Shown here one piece after another: positions 37,326 to 45,116 of a DNA stretch of 64,000 nt (position 1 is its first letter; each line of letters opens with the position of its first letter). Position numbers and translations under genes: made by a program. Under the pieces are notes generated by a model. That model made no database searches and was not told where the DNA came from. It worked only from the letters and a program-made list of their open reading frames with translations. The DNA comes from Anaerolineales bacterium (GTDB lineage Bacteria > Chloroflexota > Anaerolineae > Anaerolineales > UBA11858): assembly GCA_028278545.1 (NCBI GenBank), contig JANQED010000033.1:102344-166343 (forward strand), in the 5' to 3' direction.

Positions 37326-38555
37326 ATGAACAAAAGGGAATTATCGATTGATGATCAGGTCGCCCTGTTGATGCAGGGCACCGAGTACGGCGATGAACAG
37401 CTCAAGCAGGCCATGGCTGGTGAGTTGATGGAGCGACTGGTCGAAGCGGAAAAGGAAGGACGCCCATTGCGGGTTTACTGTGGGTACGATCCGACTTCCA
37501 CAGACCTGCACCTGGGGCACACCATCACCATGCGCAAGCTGCGCCAGTTCCAGGAACTGGGTCACGAAGTGACTTTTCTGATTGGCAGTTACACTGCCCT
37601 GGTTGGCGACCCCTCCGACAAGAACCGGGCGCGCCCAATCCTGACCGAGGAGCAGGTAGCTGAAAACGCCCGAACCTATGCCGAACAGGCCTTCCGAGTG
37701 CTCGACCGCGAAAAGACAATCGTGCGCTACAACGGCGAGTGGCTATCGGAGCTATCCCTGGTAGAACTGATCCGCCTGGGGCAGAACTTCACCGTGCAGC
37801 AGTTCTTGGCGCGTGAGAACTTCGCTAAAAGACTTCAGTCTGAAGAACCGATTTACTTACATGAGACCTTCTACGCGCTGATGCAGGGCTACGACGCTGT
37901 GGCCATGGAGACGGACGTTCAAGTGGGAGGCACCGACCAGCTTTTCAATATCATTGTGGCAGGGCGCAAGCTGCAATCTGCGTTGGGCCAGAAACCCCTG
38001 GTGGGAATCATCATGGGCATTTTGCCGGGTACGGATGGCGTGCAGCGTATGTCGAAATCTACCGGGAATATCGTCCCCATCAACAGCGGCGCTGAGGATA
38101 TGTATGGCAAGGTCATGAGCGTGCCAGATGCTGCCATGGGCAATTTCTTCCGCCTGGCAACGCGTTGGTCGCCTGCTGAAATCGAGGCTGTTGAGGGCAA
38201 GCTGGCATCGGGTAAACTGCACCCGCGTGATGCCAAGATGGAACTGGCTCAGGAAATCACCACCATTTTCTATGGCGAGGATGCCGCCCGGGAAGCGGGA
38301 ATTGCCTTCGAGCGTGTCTTCCAAAAGGGGGATGTGCCCGAGGAGATGCCTGAATATAAATTACTCGCTGATCAGTCGGTGCTTGACGTTTTATCGGAGA
38401 GCGGCGTTGTGAGCAGCCGCGGCGAGGGGCGGCGCATGGTTCAGCAGAATGCCGTCAGCCTGGACGGCGAGAAGCTCACTGATATGCATGCGCCCTTCCC
38501 TGGCCCGGGGGTGCTGCGCGTGGGTCGGCGCAAATTCCTGCGGGTGGTTGAGTAG
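37326..38555 (+). CDS. tyrS: Tyrosyl-tRNA synthetase
   Basis: YCGYDPTSTDLHLGHT (HIGH-like), QRMSKSTGN (KMSKS), C-terminal S4-like domain. Confidence 0.94.
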   Translation: MNKRELSIDDQVALLMQGTEYGDEQLKQAMAGELMERLVEAEKEGRPLRVYCGYDPTSTDLHLGHTITMRKLRQFQELGHEVTFLIGSYTALVGDPSDKNRARPILTEEQVAENARTYAEQAFRVLDREKTIVRYNGEWLSELSLVELIRLGQNFTVQQFLARENFAKRLQSEEPIYLHETFYALMQGYDAVAMETDVQVGGTDQLFNIIVAGRKLQSALGQKPLVGIIMGILPGTDGVQRMSKSTGNIVPINSGAEDMYGKVMSVPDAAMGNFFRLATRWSPAEIEAVEGKLASGKLHPRDAKMELAQEITTIFYGEDAAREAGIAFERVFQKGDVPEEMPEYKLLADQSVLDVLSESGVVSSRGEGRRMVQQNAVSLDGEKLTDMHAPFPGPGVLRVGRRKFLRVVE

Positions 38556-38559
38556 CTTT

Positions 38560-38622
38560 CAGGAACCCGGTTTTCTATCCCCTGCTGTGCGTCGGGCGAT
38601 TTGTGGAGAAACCGGGTTCCTG
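38560..38622. repeat. Long-loop inverted repeat CAGGAACCCGGTTT...AAACCGGGTTCCTG
   Basis: Perfect 14-bp arms 38560-38573 and 38609-38622, 35-nt loop. Confidence 0.65.
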
Positions 38623-38648
38623 GGACTGTGCCTCAAAGGGGGATTGAC

Positions 38649-39119
38649 TTATTTCTGTTCCTCGTAAACCTCACCAGGGGTGGCCTCGATCAAGATGGTA
38701 TCGAGCGACCAACCCGAACCGGTGGTGTGGTAATTCCCCATGCCGCGCAAGGCGAAGCGTCCGCTACCGCGGGCGTACAGCCTGAGATGATCGCCCGTGA
38801 TCGCCACCGTGACCTGACTGCCGGAGACGAAGGCGTAGCCGTTGAATCCCCGGTAGTGGACCCAGCCGCTGGGGAATTCGTGCTTCACACCCGTGCCCTG
38901 GACATAGATGTACGCGTCACCTGCGGCATCGTAAATCCACAGGTCACCATTGCCAGTGACGGTGATGTTACCGTCTCCTTTGACGACCCCTTTGCCGGTT
39001 CCCCAGGCAGTTAAGGTTCCCGCCCCACCCCCGGAGGCTGCCAGAGCGACAGTAGGCAGAAGCAAAGCTGTGATGAGGCTGAGGATCAGCGCATGAATAA
39101 CGAAGCGTTTGATCTTCAT
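38649..39119 (-). CDS. Small secreted protein, beta-rich
   Basis: Signal peptide-like LILSLITALLLPTVALAASGG; Gly/aromatic-rich mature part. Confidence 0.65.
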   Translation of the reverse strand: MKIKRFVIHALILSLITALLLPTVALAASGGGAGTLTAWGTGKGVVKGDGNITVTGNGDLWIYDAAGDAYIYVQGTGVKHEFPSGWVHYRGFNGYAFVSGSQVTVAITGDHLRLYARGSGRFALRGMGNYHTTGSGWSLDTILIEATPGEVYEEQK

Positions 39120-39518
39120 GATATTCTCCTTTGTGGTGATAAGTGATTGGTGTTTCGATTGTATGTCTGGCTGGTGATGAGTTTTTTATAGCGATGTAAG
39201 AGGACTGTAAAATCTCTGGGCGCTTCATTTGCCCCCTAAACTCTCTGCAACTTTCGCCCCTCGATCATTGTGCAGTTTGACAGAGACGATTGTATGCGGA
39301 GGTAAACATGCAAAAGCAAAAGAGTGCCTTCGGAAAAGCCGGGAATGTCAAAGAAAGCCTGGGTGCTTTCTTGATCTTGATGGAAGTGGAGAACTACAGG
39401 TTAGTACCATGCCCTACACGCGAAAGGAGGCACAGAATCCTGATCATGTTAATGGGTCTGTGCCTCCTAACTCTTAATTCTTAACCCTTATTCCCTTTAT
39501 TCTTGGCCCCCTGATTAG

Positions 39519-40280
39519 TTACTCCTTCCCTTCGCAGTAGAACTGGATCGCCTCACACAAGAATTCGGGGAATTCGGGGCTGAACTTCTCGAAGGTCGCC
39601 CGGAAGTCAGGGCTGTCCCGGTAAAGTTGTCCTAATCCACGCAGGATCGCCCAGGTTGGCTTGTAGAAATAACGCAAGTTCTGGTGCCACCTGGCTACAC
39701 CGGCTTGAACCTCGGGGGTATCAGCCGCAAGGCCCTTTTCCATGTTCTCGAAAATCTCAGTGTAGATTTCGCTGCCTTCTGCGATGATGGCTTTTTGCTT
39801 CTCTGGGGAATAGCTCTTCCAGTGCTTCATGGATTCATCCACCAGAACGGGGCCCCAGCGCCGGCGGGCTTCCTCGGCGTATATTTCTTGTTGTTCTTCG
39901 CTGAAACCGGCGAAGATGTCTTGCTTGTTCATTTCGATACCTCCATTTAGATAGTTGATCGTCTTATCGACGGTGCTGATCAGACGGTTCAGCCGCTCGA
40001 CCTGGGCCCTCAAAGCAGTTTTGTGGGCGCGTAATGCGTCTAGTACATCGAAATCGGGTTGATCCAAAAGTTCCTGGATCTTTTGCAAACTTAAACCCAT
40101 TTCCCGGTAAAAGAGGATTTGCTGCAAGCGCAGCATGGCCTCATCGTCGTAATAACGATAGCGGTTTTCACCATAGGATGATGGTTTGAGCAGTTTGATC
40201 TCATCGTAATAGTGCAGCGTGCGGGGGCTGATGCCCGCCAAATCAGCAAGTTGTTTTACGGTGTAGTACACCATGGTCAT
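39519..40280 (-). CDS. MerR family regulator with TipAS-type C-terminal domain
   Basis: YYTVKQLADLAGISPRTLHYYDEIKLLKPSSYGENRYRYYDDEAMLRLQQILFYREMG; TipAS-like C-terminus. Confidence 0.88.
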   Translation of the reverse strand: MTMVYYTVKQLADLAGISPRTLHYYDEIKLLKPSSYGENRYRYYDDEAMLRLQQILFYREMGLSLQKIQELLDQPDFDVLDALRAHKTALRAQVERLNRLISTVDKTINYLNGGIEMNKQDIFAGFSEEQQEIYAEEARRRWGPVLVDESMKHWKSYSPEKQKAIIAEGSEIYTEIFENMEKGLAADTPEVQAGVARWHQNLRYFYKPTWAILRGLGQLYRDSPDFRATFEKFSPEFPEFLCEAIQFYCEGKE

Positions 40281-40293
40281 GACCTCGTGACGA

Positions 40294-40324
40294 AGTTTAA
40301 ACTATGACGTTACGTTAATGTCAA
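40294..40324 (-). promoter_or_regulatory. MerR-type promoter/operator: TTGACA, 19-nt spacer with dyad, TAAACT
   Basis: Minus strand TTGACATTAACGTAACGTCATAGTTTAAACT; imperfect dyad TGACATTAACGTAACGTCA (40305-40323). Confidence 0.75.
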
Positions 40325-40409
40325 GGGGGAAAATGGGCAAATCCACGCAGTTTGCCGCCGAAATCAGGAGATTTCGGAATCCGGGACTCTGGCTAAAACG
40401 ATTTGTTAA

Positions 40410-42896
40410 TTAAGGGGTCAGCGCGTTCAGCAGTATTTCTTCCCCGATCTGCTCTGCTAAGGTGGGATTGACTTCTTCTAGCGCGATCACGAGGGCAATT
40501 GGTTCTTTTTCCCACGCTGAGGTCGTGCCGCCGATGTGCCAGGTCAGCGCCTCGTCGGTGGGGGTCAGGGTCAGATGCCAGGTGGGGGTGTTGGGGTCTT
40601 TCAGGGACTCGGTGATCGCCTGGGCATCTTTGGGAGTGAGGCGTTCAGCGGAGTCTCCTAAGGGGGGCAGCAGGACCCATGTTTCGTCAGGACTTTGATA
40701 GGCCTGGGCGATGTACGGCGCGGGTTGCAGTCCCTCGTTGCTCAAGGAGGCGGCCAGGAGCGCCACGGCCATGGGGCTGGCGACCCCCTCCTCAAGTGGT
40801 GAGCCGCTTTCGGGCAGGCGCAAAGGAACGGGGTTCAGCCAGGAGGCAGGTGCCCCGTCAGGGAACAGGATCAGCTCCAGGTTCCCGGTCGAATAGCGCC
40901 CCTGAACCGCACGATTGAGCAAGGGGGCGCGTTCATCTTCAATCAGCTGATCCCAAATATCATCCAACAGGTTGGGGTTGTAGGTTGGGTGGGAAGCCAT
41001 CGCCAGGACCTCGCCGCTGGCGGCGTTCAGTAGGACCACTGCGCCAGTGCGGTCAGCAAGCAGATCGTCGGCGGTCTGTTGCAGTTCCAGGTTGAGGGTC
41101 AGGCGCACGTCCAGGCCGGGAGGTGGCTGGCCGTAGAGCAGGTGATGGAACCAGATGGTGAGGGCGTCCTGGCCCTGGAGGCCGCGCAAGATGGGGTCGA
41201 GACTGGCTTCGAGGCCCGCCTGCCCGTAGATGGGGTGGTTGTATCCTAGAACAGGCCCGAGGGCAGGAGCCAGGGTTGTGCGAGTGAAATCTCCACTTTG
41301 GCCGGTGGTTTTGACGAGAGGGGCATTGCCGCGGTCGAGCAGCGCGCCGCGTGGGACGGAGCGGTCGGCGATGGCGCGGCGGGGGTTATCGGTGCGGGTG
41401 AGCAGGTCTGGGCCGCGCTGGTAGGACCACCAGCCGTTGACCAGGGCGGCGGCCGTGAGGCCAGCGAACAGCAGCAGGGTGAGGGGCAGGAGCGGTGCGC
41501 GGCGGGCAGGGTGCGGCAAGCGGGGAGTGGTGTGCGGGGAGCGGAGTGCGGGGAGCGAGGAGCGGTGAGCGGTGAGCGGTGGGGCGACTGAGGCGCCACG
41601 CTTCAAGCTCTCCCCAGCGCTGATGTGGAGCAGGAGCAGGAGGGCAATAAACGAGATGAGCAGCGATGACCCCCCATAGGAGACGAAGGGCAGGGTCACG
41701 CCGGTGAGGGGTAGCAAACGCAGGTTGCCGCCGATGATCAAAACACTCTGGGCCACCAGGTAAGCGGTCAGGCCGGCGGCCAAATAACGCGAGAAGGCGT
41801 CGCCAGCGCGTAACGCAGTGCGCATACCCCGGTGGAGCAAGAGCGCCAACAATACCAGAAATCCCAGCGCCCCCACGAGGCCGGTCTCTTCGACCATGGC
41901 AACGAAGACGAAGTCGGAATGGGCTACGGGCACTACGGAGGGGTTGCCCATGCCGGGCCCGCGGCCGAAGAGGCCCCCATTGGCGACTGCGATCAGGGAC
42001 TGCACGATCTGGTAGGAGCGTCCGCTGGGGTCAAGCCAGGGATTGAGCCAGGCATCTACGCGCAGACGCACCACATCGAAGAGGGTGTAACCTGCCAGGC
42101 CAGCCAACCCCAACCCCAGCACGCTGAAAACGGGAATCAGGCGCCAACCGAGGGCCAGATAGATCATCACCGAGTAGATGAAGATGAACAGCGAGGCCGT
42201 GCCCAGGTCGCGCTGCACGAGCAGGAGCAGCAGGGCGACGCCGGTCATGATGAGCGTGGGGATCAGGATGCGCAGCCTGGGGATATCTGGACGGGGAAGA
42301 GAGGCGTTGGATGCCGGGATGTTTGGGCGAGCGTTGAAGGCATATCCCCAGTCGGCGAAGAAGGCCCCCAGGTATACGATCAATAATAACTTGAGGGGCT
42401 CAGATGGCTGAAGGTATATGCCGCAGCAGCCCAACCACAGGCGAGGGCCGAAGCCCATTGGATTGGTTCCAAAGATCAAGGTCAGGGCGGAGAGCAGCAA
42501 GCCGCTGGTCAGCCAGAGATATTTATAGCGGCGCAACATCCTGAGCGGCGAAGTGAGGCGCATTCCAGGGACCAACACCGCCAGGGCAATGGCCAGCCAG
42601 AGCGTTTGACGGAGACCAAAGCGTGTGGTCAGTCGCCAGACGGTCAGCAGGCCCCAGCCTGTCAGCAGACTGACGATGGGCAGCAAGTAAGGGTCACGTT
42701 TGGGCAACAGCCGGGTGCTCTGGCGGTGGGCGATGGTGAAACCGACCAGCCAGACGAAGTAACCCAGCCAGTGACTCCAACGATAGTCAACCTCCCAAGA
42801 ACGCGCCACCACGGCGGGGGATAGAGTCAACCCCAAGGCATAGAATCCCAAGAATATGGCTGCCAATGCGAACAGGCGGCGTCCCGTTTTATCCAT
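40410..42896 (-). CDS. FtsW/RodA (SEDS) protein fused to a degenerate penicillin-binding protein-like domain
   Basis: SEDS: QPSEPLKLLLIVYL, QRDLGTASLF, GRGPGMGNPSVVPVAHSDFVFVAMVEETG; PBP-like: AVVLLNAASGEVLAMASHPTYNPNLLDD...LLNRAVQGRYSTGNLELIL. Confidence 0.85.
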   Translation of the reverse strand: MDKTGRRLFALAAIFLGFYALGLTLSPAVVARSWEVDYRWSHWLGYFVWLVGFTIAHRQSTRLLPKRDPYLLPIVSLLTGWGLLTVWRLTTRFGLRQTLWLAIALAVLVPGMRLTSPLRMLRRYKYLWLTSGLLLSALTLIFGTNPMGFGPRLWLGCCGIYLQPSEPLKLLLIVYLGAFFADWGYAFNARPNIPASNASLPRPDIPRLRILIPTLIMTGVALLLLLVQRDLGTASLFIFIYSVMIYLALGWRLIPVFSVLGLGLAGLAGYTLFDVVRLRVDAWLNPWLDPSGRSYQIVQSLIAVANGGLFGRGPGMGNPSVVPVAHSDFVFVAMVEETGLVGALGFLVLLALLLHRGMRTALRAGDAFSRYLAAGLTAYLVAQSVLIIGGNLRLLPLTGVTLPFVSYGGSSLLISFIALLLLLHISAGESLKRGASVAPPLTAHRSSLPALRSPHTTPRLPHPARRAPLLPLTLLLFAGLTAAALVNGWWSYQRGPDLLTRTDNPRRAIADRSVPRGALLDRGNAPLVKTTGQSGDFTRTTLAPALGPVLGYNHPIYGQAGLEASLDPILRGLQGQDALTIWFHHLLYGQPPPGLDVRLTLNLELQQTADDLLADRTGAVVLLNAASGEVLAMASHPTYNPNLLDDIWDQLIEDERAPLLNRAVQGRYSTGNLELILFPDGAPASWLNPVPLRLPESGSPLEEGVASPMAVALLAASLSNEGLQPAPYIAQAYQSPDETWVLLPPLGDSAERLTPKDAQAITESLKDPNTPTWHLTLTPTDEALTWHIGGTTSAWEKEPIALVIALEEVNPTLAEQIGEEILLNALTP
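41513..41582 (-). repeat. Degenerate heptanucleotide tandem repeat, 10 units, in the linker of the SEDS-PBP fusion gene
   Basis: + strand GCGGCAA GCGGGGA GTGGTGT GCGGGGA GCGGAGT GCGGGGA GCGAGGA GCGGTGA GCGGTGA GCGGTGG. Confidence 0.75.
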
Positions 42897-42996
42897 GACG
42901 GCTATATTTTATCGGACAATGTGGAAAATGGGAGAGTTCGAGCCACAGCGAAGATGCCTTGATCCTTTGCACTGCGCTCGACGCGCTATTCTCAGC

Positions 42997-43911
42997 CTAT
43001 GTGTAGGTGACCTCGCCGTTCTGGACGCTCATTTTGCGGCGGCGATAAGCCCAGCACATATAGGATACCGAGACGAAATAGCTGGCGGGCAGGCGGTGCA
43101 GGTCCTTGATCTTGGTGCCCAAGACGGTGGTTTTGCCGCCGAAGCCCATCGGCCCGATGTCCAACTGATTGGCCTCATCGGTGAGGCGCTCTTCGAGGGC
43201 AGCCAGCTCGGGGTCTGCGCTGCGGTCATCGAGTTGGCGGAAGAGGGCTTCTTTGGAGGCCAGGAAGGATGAGCCGCGATCCCCCCCGATGGCTACACCC
43301 AAAGCACCGGGCGCACAGCCCTTGCCCTGGGCCTGGTAAACTGCGTCCAGGACAACTTTGCGCACACCCTCTAGGTCGCGCCCTGCCCCCAGACGATTAT
43401 CAGGTAGCTTGTATTGCGCCCCCACGTTCTCACAGCCGCCCCCCTTGAGCATCAATTCGATGACTAGGGGCTCGCCTTCATCGATCTCTTCGAAATGGAT
43501 CGCGGGATAGTGCTCGTCGCCGGTGTTGTCGCCGGTGTTGGCCCCGCTGATGGCGTTCACAGAATTGGGGCGCAAGTACGCCCTTTGTGTGGCTTGCACC
43601 ACCCCGGCCTGGATCTGCTTCCTGAGTTTGCGCGTGCTCCATCCCTCGGGGTAGTGGACGTAAAAGATGGGCGTGCCGGTGTCCTGGCAGATCGGGGTTG
43701 AGTTCTCACGGGCCATTTCGACGTTCTTGAGGATCGTGTCCAGAGCGCCCTCGGCGGCAGAGCCGTTCTCTTCCTCATCTTTGGCGGCGCGCAGCCTCTT
43801 TTCGATATCCGGGGGCAGGCTGGTTGATGTGAAACGGACCAGTTCGAGGATTTCTTGGGTGAGATCAGGTTGCATTTGGGCCTCCGGTGGGTGATGCTCA
43901 GTGAACAGCAA
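42997..43911 (-). CDS. Class I fumarate hydratase (or tartrate dehydratase) alpha subunit
   Basis: NSTPICQDTGTPIFYVHYPEG; VGAQYKLPDNRLGAGRDLEGVRKV; GCAPGALGVAIGGDRGSS. Confidence 0.9.
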   Translation of the reverse strand: MLFTEHHPPEAQMQPDLTQEILELVRFTSTSLPPDIEKRLRAAKDEEENGSAAEGALDTILKNVEMARENSTPICQDTGTPIFYVHYPEGWSTRKLRKQIQAGVVQATQRAYLRPNSVNAISGANTGDNTGDEHYPAIHFEEIDEGEPLVIELMLKGGGCENVGAQYKLPDNRLGAGRDLEGVRKVVLDAVYQAQGKGCAPGALGVAIGGDRGSSFLASKEALFRQLDDRSADPELAALEERLTDEANQLDIGPMGFGGKTTVLGTKIKDLHRLPASYFVSVSYMCWAYRRRKMSVQNGEVTYT

Positions 43912-44005
43912 CCCAATTTTCGTTAGTGGTCGCTGATTTTGGGTTGCTACACGTTGTTTCCTGTTGGCTACTATATCTTACCCCAAATTCTCTCAAAATT
44001 CCCTA

Positions 44006-44044
44006 TTGACAAAAAACCAATTATGATATATAAAAGTTTATATA
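44006..44044 (+). promoter_or_regulatory. Promoter and palindromic operator of the second padR-like gene
   Basis: TTGACA (44006-44011), 17 nt, TATAAA (44029-44034); TATATAAA-ag-TTTATATA (44027-44044). Confidence 0.75.
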
Positions 44045-44057
44045 AAGGAAATTACTT

Positions 44058-44609
44058 ATGCTTAAATATGCCCTGCTCGGTTTTCTCAATTATCTCTCAG
44101 CCTCTGGTTATGATTTGAAGCAACTCATGGATGTCTCCACGTCCAATTTCTGGCACGCCAAACAAAGCCAGATCTACACCACCCTCAAAAAGCTGGAAGG
44201 TGAGGGGATGGTCGTCTCGCATGTTGAACCCCAGGAAAGCCGCCCCAACCGACGCGTTTATCAGATCACCGAAGCAGGACAGGCGCATTTGAGGGAATGG
44301 CTGGATCAGCCGTTGATGGTCATCGAACCGCGCAAAGAGACCCTGCTGCTCAAACTCTTCTTCTCCGCCCAACTGGACCCACAAGCCATATTGACCCAAT
44401 TGCGGTTGCAGCGTAATTTGCACCAAGCCGACCTGGAGAAATATCAGACTGCTACTAGAGATGTGATCAGCCAATTTGCTGCCAGCACCGACATGGCTGA
44501 TGACGCCCAGTTATGGGAGGCGGCGCGTCGTTTCGGCGAGTTGTATGAAGAGATGTTCATTCGCTGGCTGGACGAAACGATTGCACTTGTAGAGGGCTGG
44601 GAAGCCTAG
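44058..44609 (+). CDS. PadR family transcriptional regulator
   Basis: YALLGFLNYLSASGYDLKQLMD...FWHAKQSQIYTTLKKLEGEGMV...RPNRRVYQITEAGQAHLREWL. Confidence 0.92.
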   Translation: MLKYALLGFLNYLSASGYDLKQLMDVSTSNFWHAKQSQIYTTLKKLEGEGMVVSHVEPQESRPNRRVYQITEAGQAHLREWLDQPLMVIEPRKETLLLKLFFSAQLDPQAILTQLRLQRNLHQADLEKYQTATRDVISQFAASTDMADDAQLWEAARRFGELYEEMFIRWLDETIALVEGWEA

Positions 44610-44677
44610 CTCTGCTCTCTTTTTTTGTCTCTTAATATAAACAATTATATATAACTAATAACCAGAAGGAGCATAAC

Positions 44678-45064
44678 ATGTCGAACCAAAACACGGATTT
44701 AGGCCCCAAAAACATCCTTCAAGCCATCGAGGGGATGACCCTCAGCCTCAACCCTGATGAGGCCAAAGACCTCAGCGCCACCATTCAGTTCCATGTCTCT
44801 GATGAAGGCGGTGGAGATTATTACCTCCGCATCGCCGACGGGGAATGTGATTTCTCGGTTGGTGTGGCCGCTGAACCAACCCTGACGATCACCACCCCTG
44901 CCGAAGTCTGGCTGAAGATCTCCCGTAAGGAGTTGAACGGCGCGATGGCGCTGATGACGGGCAAATACAAGGCCGGGGGGCAAATGAGTTTGCTGCTGAA
45001 GATGGATAATCTCTTTTCTCGCCAGCCCACGGAAGCAGAGCTGGCTGAAAAGGGCTGGCTTTAG
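44678..45064 (+). CDS. SCP2 sterol-binding-like domain protein
   Basis: AKDLSATIQFHVSDEGGGDYYLRIADGECDFSVG...PTLTITTPAEVWLKISRKELNGAMALMTGKYKAGGQMSLLLKM. Confidence 0.85.
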   Translation: MSNQNTDLGPKNILQAIEGMTLSLNPDEAKDLSATIQFHVSDEGGGDYYLRIADGECDFSVGVAAEPTLTITTPAEVWLKISRKELNGAMALMTGKYKAGGQMSLLLKMDNLFSRQPTEAELAEKGWL

Positions 45065-45116
45065 CACTGTTGCCTGGTATCAGTGATTGATCTGAAATGA
45101 ATATGGAGGTCTCCCC

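Noticed and set aside
41513-41582. CRISPR-like repeats
   Set aside because: The repeat unit is 7 nt with no spacers and lies inside a coding frame; it is a simple tandem repeat.
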